Shown: one piece after another, positions 7,528 through 12,758 of the stretch
Layout of the letters: each line of letters begins with the position of its first letter
Position numbering within the stretch: the first letter of the stretch is position 1
Origin: Oceanospirillales bacterium
GTDB lineage: Bacteria; Pseudomonadota; Gammaproteobacteria; Xanthomonadales; SZUA-36
Direction: 5' to 3'
Length of the DNA: 12,758 bases
NCBI GenBank assembly: GCA_003232965.1
Contig: QIKG01000144.1
Location: 1-12,758 of the forward strand
The notes under the pieces: model-generated
Database searches by the model: none
Seen by the model: only the letters and a program-made list of their open reading frames with translations
What the model was told of the DNA's origin: nothing
Program-made: the position numbers and the translations under genes

Positions 7528-8598
7528 TTAGTTAATACATTTATTCCGCAGGCATTGATCCATAAGCACCAAAGCCAACATGGCTTCAACAATGGGTACA
7601 GCACGAATACCAACACAGGGATCATGCCGACCGGTGGTGATGATTTCTACTTCTTCACCCGCAATATTCAGGCCACCGACCGGCAGGCGTAAACTCGAAG
7701 TCGGTTTAAACGCGGTGCTGACCAGAATATCCTGTCCGGAAGAAACCCCACCAAGAATGCCGCCTGCATGATTGCTGTCAAACTCAACTTTGTTGTCACC
7801 TGCCTTCATAGCATCACGGTGTTGCGTTCCCTTTTGTGCCACCGCCTCAAATCCGGCGCCAATCTCCACACCTTTGGCCGCATTAATGCTCATCATAGCT
7901 GCTGCCAGCTCGGCATCCAACTTGCCATAAACCGGTTCGCCCCAACCCACTGGCACATTTCTGGCCAGTACATTCACCCGGGCGCCGACCGAATCACCGC
8001 TTTTGCGTAAGGCATCCATAAAGGTTTCTAGCTCCGGCACGACACTGGCATCCGGGGCAAAAAAAGGATTATCTTCAACCACTGAAAAGTCTTTGACGGT
8101 ATCTGTTCGAATTGAACCCAGCTGCGCCAACCAGCCCTGGATTTCAATATTATATTCCTGTTTCAGCCAGGCTTTGGCGATGGCACCTGCAGCCACCCGC
8201 AGGGTGGTTTCCCGAGCCGAGGCTCGACCACCGCCACGGTAATCCCGAATGCCGTATTTTTTATGCCAGGTGTAATCTGCATGCCCTGGGCGGAACTGAT
8301 CTTTTATTCGGCTATAGTCTTTCGAGCGGGCATCAGTATTTTCAATCAATAATGCAATGGGCATACCCGTACTTTTGCCCTCAAACACACCGGAGAGAAT
8401 CTGCACATCATCTTTCTCTTTGCGTTGGGAAGTATGCCGACTGCGACCCGTAGCCCGCCGAATAAGCTCGGCTTTGATCATTTCACTGTCGATGGCTAGT
8501 CCCGGTGGGCAACCGTCAATAACACAGCCGATTGCCGGACCGTGGCTTTCACCGAAGGTGGTTACTGCAAAGATTGTTCCAAATGTATTCGAAGCCAT
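7528..8598 (-). CDS. aroC: Chorismate synthase
   Basis: AroC eliminates phosphate from 5-enolpyruvylshikimate 3-phosphate to give chorismate, the last common precursor of tryptophan, phenylalanine, tyrosine, folate and quinones; the reaction needs reduced FMN. The 356-residue protein is full length. The three family signatures are present: TTFGESHGPAIG at the N-terminus (H19), RPGHADYTW...RDYRGGGRASARET in the middle, and GRHDPCVGIRAVPIVEAM near the C-terminus; the basic RRATGRSRHTSQRKE segment near residue 50 is the substrate/FMN-binding region. Its ATG follows the prmB TAG without a single base between (8598/8599), so it must use a ribosome site inside prmB (AGGTAG). The prmB-aroC pairing is also found in E. 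coli. Downstream trpFBA uses its product after the TrpE, TrpD and TrpC steps. Confidence 0.98.
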   Translation of the reverse strand: MASNTFGTIFAVTTFGESHGPAIGCVIDGCPPGLAIDSEMIKAELIRRATGRSRHTSQRKEKDDVQILSGVFEGKSTGMPIALLIENTDARSKDYSRIKDQFRPGHADYTWHKKYGIRDYRGGGRASARETTLRVAAGAIAKAWLKQEYNIEIQGWLAQLGSIRTDTVKDFSVVEDNPFFAPDASVVPELETFMDALRKSGDSVGARVNVLARNVPVGWGEPVYGKLDAELAAAMMSINAAKGVEIGAGFEAVAQKGTQHRDAMKAGDNKVEFDSNHAGGILGGVSSGQDILVSTAFKPTSSLRLPVGGLNIAGEEVEIITTGRHDPCVGIRAVPIVEAMLALVLMDQCLRNKCIN

Positions 8599-9531
8599 CT
8601 AATCTACCTGCCTGTTTAGCGTATTGCGGTGTCGCTTGTTTTGTTCCTGCATAATATCCTGTTTTGCTGCCACTAACTGATCTCTTTGTAAGATAAATAC
8701 GCCTTCACCGCCGCGGGCGAATTCAAGCCACAGAAAAGGCAGCTGTGGGAATACGCTTTCCAGTGCCGCTTGACTCGCACCGACTTCACAAATCAGTACA
8801 CCGTCTGTATTTAAGTGGTCAGCGGCTTCAGCCAGCATTTGCACGACTAAATCAAGACCATCAACACCACTGGTTAAGCCTAGCTTTGGTTCCTGAAGGT
8901 ACTCTGCCGGTAAGTCTGCATATTCCGCGTTAGAAACATAGGGCGGGTTACTGACAATCAACTGGTATTTTTTACCTTTCAGTGCAGAAAAAAGATCGGA
9001 TTGGATAATTTTTAAGCGTTCCGATAAGTTGTGTTGCGTCCTGTTTTCCCGCGCCAGTTGCAATGCCTCTGCAGAAATATCCGCTGCCTCTACCGTGCAA
9101 TCAGGCAGATACACGGCAATAGCACAGGCAATGCAAGCAGAGCCTGTACACAAATCAAGGATACTGCTGCCGGGCTCTAAAACTACCCATGGTTGAAAAT
9201 CCTCGCGAATTAATTCGGCAATGGGTGAACGCGGCACCAATACAGCCGGACTCACCTTAAAGGCTAAATCGCAGAACCAGGCTTCCCCTGTTATATAGGC
9301 GACTGGAGTATGCTGTTCGATTCGTAAGTTTAGATAATCATCCAGCTGGGTTTGAAACTCAACGCTAACCGGCGCATCAGCAGTGATTTCAGTGCCCGGA
9401 CTCACTGCAGCAAAAGCCGCCTGAACTAACCATAGAGCTTCATCAGCACTGTTATCTGTTCCATGCCCGTAAAAAACATCAGAGACTTCCAGTCGGTGCC
9501 GCGTTTGTATAATTGATTCACTTATATCCAT
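8599..9531 (-). CDS. prmB: 50S ribosomal protein L3 N5-glutamine methyltransferase
   Basis: PrmB methylates a glutamine of ribosomal protein L3 using S-adenosylmethionine and is tied to large-subunit assembly. The 310 residues match the E. coli length. The class I methyltransferase core shows motif I LDLCTGSACIACAIA (from 126), the acidic end of strand 2 in VEAADIS (148-153), and the catalytic NPPY at 195-198. VLVPRSPIAELI (98-109) and YGHGTDN (21-27) distinguish PrmB from its release-factor paralogue PrmC, as does linkage to aroC. The start is the ATG at 9529-9531; there is almost no ribosome site before it (GTCGG), and a -10-like TATACT lies at 9539-9544, so the message may be nearly leaderless if that box is used (inference). 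It is the first gene of the long minus-strand block. Confidence 0.96.
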   Translation of the reverse strand: MDISESIIQTRHRLEVSDVFYGHGTDNSADEALWLVQAAFAAVSPGTEITADAPVSVEFQTQLDDYLNLRIEQHTPVAYITGEAWFCDLAFKVSPAVLVPRSPIAELIREDFQPWVVLEPGSSILDLCTGSACIACAIAVYLPDCTVEAADISAEALQLARENRTQHNLSERLKIIQSDLFSALKGKKYQLIVSNPPYVSNAEYADLPAEYLQEPKLGLTSGVDGLDLVVQMLAEAADHLNTDGVLICEVGASQAALESVFPQLPFLWLEFARGGEGVFILQRDQLVAAKQDIMQEQNKRHRNTLNRQVD

Positions 9532-9546
9532 CCGACACAGTATAAT
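9517..9546 (+). promoter_or_regulatory. Candidate sigma70 promoter for the SCO1-psd pair, with an overlapping divergent -10
   Basis: A perfect TATAAT (9541-9546) lies 18 bases after TTCACT (9517-9522, four of six to TTGACA), predicting a start near 9553 and a leader of about 30 bases before the SCO1 ATG. The same bases read on the other strand give TATACT (9544 to 9539), which could serve as the -10 of prmB, though I see no good -35 for that direction. The plus-strand -35 falls inside the first codons of prmB, so the two directions may compete. This rests on consensus matching only. Confidence 0.4.
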
Positions 9547-9584
9547 TCAGCCTTTGATTAACTGTTGAAAATTAGAAGATAAAT

Positions 9585-10235
9585 ATGAATAAACGCACTT
9601 TCTTTGTATTACTGCTGGTCGCTATAATCGCCGCCGGAACTGGTATGTGGTTTGGCCAACCAAACAAACCCGCTATCTCTGGGGGTAGTGACAAGTCAAT
9701 GGCAAAATATGCCAGCATTACCCAATACCCCAAACCTAAGGTTATCGCTGATTTTTTACTCTCCGATAGTGATGGCAATGAATTTAGGCTGGATAATCTG
9801 CGTGGCCGCTGGAGCTTGTTGTTTTTTGGCTTTACCCACTGCCCGGATATTTGCCCAACCACCCTGTCGACGATGGCAAGTGTTTATCGCAAGCTGGAAA
9901 AACAACTACCGGCTGAAAAACTACCCGCCATTATCTTTGTTTCTATCGACCCTGAACGAGACAGCCTCGAACTCATTGGCAGCTATGTGAAGTTCTTTGC
10001 ACCAGAATTCACCGCGGTAACCGGTGAGCATCCGCAACTGACGGCGCTAACCCGGCAGTTGGGACTGCTTTATACCATCGAAGAGCATGAACCGGGCGTT
10101 AGCGACTACATTGTTGACCACTCCTCTGGCATTATTCTAATGAACCCTGAGGCTGAGCTGGTTGGGTTATTAAGAACCCCGCACGATGAGCAACAAATCA
10201 CCACCGACCTACTGCAATTATTGGCGACCGATTAA
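9585..10235 (+). CDS. SCO1/SenC family copper chaperone
   Basis: SCO proteins are membrane-anchored, thioredoxin-fold proteins that face the periplasm and deliver copper to, or reduce the cysteines of, the CuA site of cytochrome c oxidase. The 216-residue protein has an N-terminal membrane anchor (about residues 6-23, FFVLLLVAIIAAG) and then the soluble fold. The copper ligands are visible: C86 and C90 in THCPDICPTT, and H179 in IVDHSSGI, the standard CxxxC plus distal His. IFVSIDPERD (117-126) and the preceding LLFFGFTHCP strand are family hallmarks. The ATG at 9585 has AGAAGA at 9574-9579 as ribosome site. psd follows 26 bases later on the same strand, so they may be one transcript. No cytochrome oxidase gene is in the window, so the partner is inferred from the family. 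Confidence 0.94.
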   Translation: MNKRTFFVLLLVAIIAAGTGMWFGQPNKPAISGGSDKSMAKYASITQYPKPKVIADFLLSDSDGNEFRLDNLRGRWSLLFFGFTHCPDICPTTLSTMASVYRKLEKQLPAEKLPAIIFVSIDPERDSLELIGSYVKFFAPEFTAVTGEHPQLTALTRQLGLLYTIEEHEPGVSDYIVDHSSGIILMNPEAELVGLLRTPHDEQQITTDLLQLLATD

Positions 10236-10261
10236 GCCACCGGAATATTTGAGAATTGACT

Positions 10262-11113
10262 ATGCTTAATAAGTTGCTCGCCCACTTGCAATATATACTC
10301 CCCCACCACTTGCTGACATGGGTAATTCATAAGCTGGCAAGGGTGCGTACTGTATGGTTTAAAAATGCAATGATTCGAACCATTGCCAGTCGTTTCGGCG
10401 TGAACTGGTCTGAAGCTCTGCATCAAAGCCCGGATGATTACCCGCATTTTAATGCCTTTTTCACCCGGCAATTAAAGCCAGGTAGCCGCCCATTAGCCAG
10501 TGATGAAAGCGCCCTACTCTGTCCGGTAGACGGAGCTATCAGTAGTTACGGAAAGATTCGTGAAAACCAGATTTTTCAGGCAAAAGGTCACGATTTTAGT
10601 TGTGAGGCATTACTGGCTGATGCAGCTCAAGCTGAAAAATACCAAAACGGTGAGTACATCACCATTTATTTATCGCCCAAGGACTATCACCGCATTCACA
10701 TGCCGCTTGCCGGTGAACTAGTTCAGATGAGCCATGTTCCCGGCCGATTATTTTCTGTTGCCCCCTATACAGTAGATGCTATTCCGCGATTATTTGCGCG
10801 TAACGAACGCAGCGTGCATCATTTTGACACCCCTATTGGCAGCCATGCCTTAGTGCTGGTAGGTGCGATGTTGGTCGCCAGCATGGAAACCGTGTGGCAT
10901 GGGCTGATCAACCCACCCCGGGCAAAAAAGCTTCGGCACTATAATTATTCGGCAGGTGAAGTAACTCTCGACCGTGGCACCGAAATGGGGCGTTTTAATA
11001 TGGGCTCAACGGTGGTGTTGTTATTCCCTGAAGGTAGCCTTCAATGGCGAGAGGGGTTAGAAGTTGGGCTGGTGGTTAAAATGGGTGAGTCATTAGGCAG
11101 TTTAAGTCGCTAA
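10262..11113 (+). CDS. psd: Phosphatidylserine decarboxylase proenzyme
   Basis: Psd decarboxylates phosphatidylserine to phosphatidylethanolamine at the inner membrane. It is made as a proenzyme that cuts itself to form a beta chain and an alpha chain whose N-terminal serine becomes the pyruvoyl group. Counted from the ATG at 10262 there are 283 residues. The processing site is G248-S249 in FNMGSTVVLLFP (LGST in E. coli), and the charge-relay residues match: D90 in CPVDG and H146 in SPKDYHRIHMP, with H143 also conserved. The N-terminus (LLAHLQYILPHHLLTW) resembles the membrane-associating start of the family. An in-frame TTG lies two codons upstream (10256); I chose the ATG because GAG at 10251-10253 is correctly spaced for it. 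It is convergent with the phosphoribosyltransferase gene downstream, and no clear terminator is visible in the 116-base gap. Confidence 0.97.
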   Translation: MLNKLLAHLQYILPHHLLTWVIHKLARVRTVWFKNAMIRTIASRFGVNWSEALHQSPDDYPHFNAFFTRQLKPGSRPLASDESALLCPVDGAISSYGKIRENQIFQAKGHDFSCEALLADAAQAEKYQNGEYITIYLSPKDYHRIHMPLAGELVQMSHVPGRLFSVAPYTVDAIPRLFARNERSVHHFDTPIGSHALVLVGAMLVASMETVWHGLINPPRAKKLRHYNYSAGEVTLDRGTEMGRFNMGSTVVLLFPEGSLQWREGLEVGLVVKMGESLGSLSR

Positions 11114-11229
11114 TAAACACCAACAACAATCCGATGGCTCGCCCCATGGCGCAGTATCAGTAGTGGCTAAGCGTAAACCTTATGAATACTGATCCAGCCC
11201 ACTGCCACCGATAAGCCCCAACAATGCGC

Positions 11230-11766
11230 TCATGTTTCAAGTACACGAATCTCGCTTAGCTCGCGCCAGTGCTCGTATGCATCCATTCCACAACCAAAGA
11301 TATAGACATCGGGCACATCCAAGCCGAAATAATCCAGCCAGTCACGGGACAGGCCACGGCTGTGCAGCTTACGCACCAGCGCCACGCTAACAACGCTTTT
11401 AGCGCCGCGGGCAATACACCAGTCGCGGATCGCTTCAAGGGTATAGCCTTCATCATAAATGTCGTCAAAAAGCAAAATATCGCGGTCTTTTACCGACTTA
11501 GCGGGCTTGGCGCGAAAATCAATGATGCCGCCTTGGGTGCCGCTGGCATAACGGGTGGCATGAACAAAATCCATCTGGATCGGAAACTTTAAACGGGTTG
11601 CTAACCAGGCACCCGGTATCATCGCGCCGTTCATCACACTGAGGAACAACGGCTGCTTACCCTCAAAATGCTGATTGAGTTTATCGGCAAGCCGATCAAG
11701 CGCTTGCATAACCTCAGCATTTTCGATCAAAAGACTTGATTTATCGAAAATTTCTTGTGCATTCAT
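11230..11766 (-). CDS. Hypoxanthine-guanine phosphoribosyltransferase
   Basis: A type I phosphoribosyltransferase that by family assignment salvages hypoxanthine and guanine with PRPP to form IMP and GMP in the cytoplasm. It has 178 residues. The PRPP-binding loop is ILLFDDIYDEGYT (97-109), with the acidic pair D101-D102; SVMNGAMIPGAWL (43-55) is the pyrophosphate-loop region; MDFVHATRYASGT (65-77) is the flexible loop region; the C-terminal VYIFGCGMDAYEHWREL carries the base-recognition segment. The DEGYT form of the loop and the HWREL ending resemble a proteobacterial subfamily distinct from E. coli Hpt, so I leave the symbol blank; xanthine could also be a substrate. The ATG at 11764-11766 has GAGAG upstream. 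It lies 45 bases downstream of nagZ on the same strand, probably one operon. Confidence 0.9.
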   Translation of the reverse strand: MNAQEIFDKSSLLIENAEVMQALDRLADKLNQHFEGKQPLFLSVMNGAMIPGAWLATRLKFPIQMDFVHATRYASGTQGGIIDFRAKPAKSVKDRDILLFDDIYDEGYTLEAIRDWCIARGAKSVVSVALVRKLHSRGLSRDWLDYFGLDVPDVYIFGCGMDAYEHWRELSEIRVLET

Positions 11767-11811
11767 AATCTGTAACTCTCATAGTTTGTATTTTAAAAAC
11801 CCGTTTCAGCA

Positions 11812-12758
11812 CTAACTAATTTCTGCGGTGTTTGAATCTGCTGCTTGCAGCATCTCTAGTGTTGTTATCCACTGGCGATACTCTGATACCTTTTCCGCAT
11901 CCTCCCGGCTAACCAGCGAGCGACCGTAAAGTTGCTGAATAAGCATACTGACATCGGCAAAGTTATTATCGGCCTGTTGCAAGTATTCTGCCGCACTTTC
12001 TGCTTTGCAAATAAGCACCAAATCGCAACCACTGGCTAATGCCAATTCTACCCGCACTGGCATATCGCCGACATTGCAGGCTGCGAACATATCCAAATCG
12101 TCGGAAATTATAACCCCAGAGTAAGCGATTTCTTCGCGTAGAATTTGTTTTAGCCAGCGGGAAGAATAGCCTGCCGGTTGCTTATCAACTGCTGGATAGG
12201 TTACATGCGCCACCATAATTGAGGCTAACTTAGTAGATAAGGCAGAAAAAGGCTTGAGGTCAGTGCTTAGAATTTCTTCCGCTGAACGCTCATCAATAAC
12301 ATCATCCAGATGTGAATCCAGTTCCACCGACCCATGCCCCGGGTAATGTTTGCCACAGGCCTGCATGCCCGCATCTGCCATTCCGGCGATATAAGCGTGG
12401 CTTAGCTCGATAACCTGCTCGGCATTGTTACCCAATGAGCGATCCGCAATAACGCAACTGCCGCAGTCGAGATCAACCACCGGGGCAAAACTAAGTAAGG
12501 TCAATACCAAGATCCAATACTTCAGTGGCCATGACGCGGCCATGACGGTAGGCATAATCCCCAGCTTGGTCTGGGTCACGGGCATACATTTTGCCAATAG
12601 AGCGTAAGGCGGGCAAGCGGGTAAAGCCCTCGCGCAGGCGTTGAACTCTGCCGCCTTCCTGATCTACCGTAATCAACAGGCGGGCTTCACGCTGTGCGCG
12701 AATGTCTGTGCATAAAGCAGCAACCTGCGCTGCGCTTTCGATATTTCGTGAAAACAAA
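11812..12758 (-). pseudogene. nagZ: Beta-N-acetylhexosaminidase NagZ, frameshifted and cut by the window edge
   Basis: NagZ (glycoside hydrolase family 3) removes N-acetylglucosamine from anhydromuropeptides in the cytoplasm during peptidoglycan recycling. The 5' part, entering at the right edge, reads LFSRNIESAAQ, the substrate-site motif VDQEGGRVQRLREGFTRLP and ends ...LDLGIDLT followed by TAG at 12491-12493. The next frame continues at once with SFAPVVDLD (from 12492), then GKHYPGHG with the catalytic histidine (codons near 12331-12351), and SDDLDM with the nucleophile aspartate (near 12100), ending at TAG 11812-11814. Dropping one copy of a 4-base tandem repeat at 12492-12499 restores one frame of 313 residues in the window, with the family junction GIDLSFAPV. 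About 30 N-terminal residues lie outside. Apart from the shift nothing is damaged, so this is either a very recent mutation or a sequence error. The first codon in the window is TTG, read as leucine, not a start. Confidence 0.9.
12492..12499. repeat. 4-base tandem duplication causing the nagZ frameshift
   Basis: The plus strand reads TAAGTAAG (CTTACTTA in the coding sense). The neighbouring bases do not extend the repeat, so there are exactly two units. One unit gives the in-frame codons GAC CTT AGT TTT (D-L-S-F), matching the conserved NagZ segment; two units give GAC CTT ACT TAG, a stop. Confidence 0.85.

Noticed and set aside
11156..11193. Nested stem-loop (ATCAGTA...TACTGAT around TAAG...CTTA) in the convergent gap between psd and the phosphoribosyltransferase gene, considered as a two-way terminator.
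   Set aside because: The stems are short, separated by internal loops, and no T-run follows on either strand; the match could be chance. I see nothing else in 11114-11229.
12491..12757. Two separate short genes at the right end (88 and 261 codons) as independent proteins.
   Set aside because: They are consecutive parts of one NagZ sequence; the N-terminal residues of the 261-codon frame upstream of SFAPVV match nothing in the family and overlap the real upstream frame.

Overview
The window reads as housekeeping chromosome from a gammaproteobacterium of the broad Pseudomonas/Cellvibrio type. The evidence is gene order plus protein type: asd-fimV-truA-trpF-...-accD is the order known from pseudomonads, FimV is a gammaproteobacterial polar protein, TrpF is monofunctional (not the TrpC-TrpF fusion of enterics), and prmB sits directly next to aroC. 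I cannot name the genus from sequence alone.

Layout. From about 9531 down to 1, nine genes run on the minus strand, in transcription order: prmB, aroC, asd, fimV, truA, trpF, trpB, trpA and accD (accD is cut by the left edge). Spacing is tight: prmB abuts aroC, and truA/trpF and trpB/trpA each overlap by 4 bases (ATGA). Functionally the block combines chorismate synthesis (AroC), the last three tryptophan steps (TrpF, TrpB, TrpA), aspartate-semialdehyde for Lys/Thr/Met and peptidoglycan (Asd), fatty-acid initiation (AccD), tRNA pseudouridylation (TruA), ribosomal protein methylation (PrmB) and polar organisation (FimV). The only large non-coding gap in the block lies between fimV and truA. 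It is almost filled by a 167-base, near-symmetrical palindrome (4057-4223) that looks like a miniature inverted-repeat element.

Divergent from prmB, on the plus strand, are a SCO1/SenC copper chaperone (9585-10235) and phosphatidylserine decarboxylase psd (10262-11113). A 116-base convergent gap follows. Then two minus-strand genes: a hypoxanthine-guanine phosphoribosyltransferase (11230-11766) and nagZ (11812 to the right edge). nagZ, the peptidoglycan-recycling beta-N-acetylglucosaminidase, is split into two reading frames by what looks exactly like a 4-base tandem duplication (TAAGTAAG, 12492-12499).

There is no sign of a defence system, prophage, CRISPR array or biosynthetic island. The two things worth a second look are the palindromic element between fimV and truA and the broken nagZ. 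No gene-free stretch exceeds 300 bases; the longest, at 190 bases, is the one holding the palindrome.
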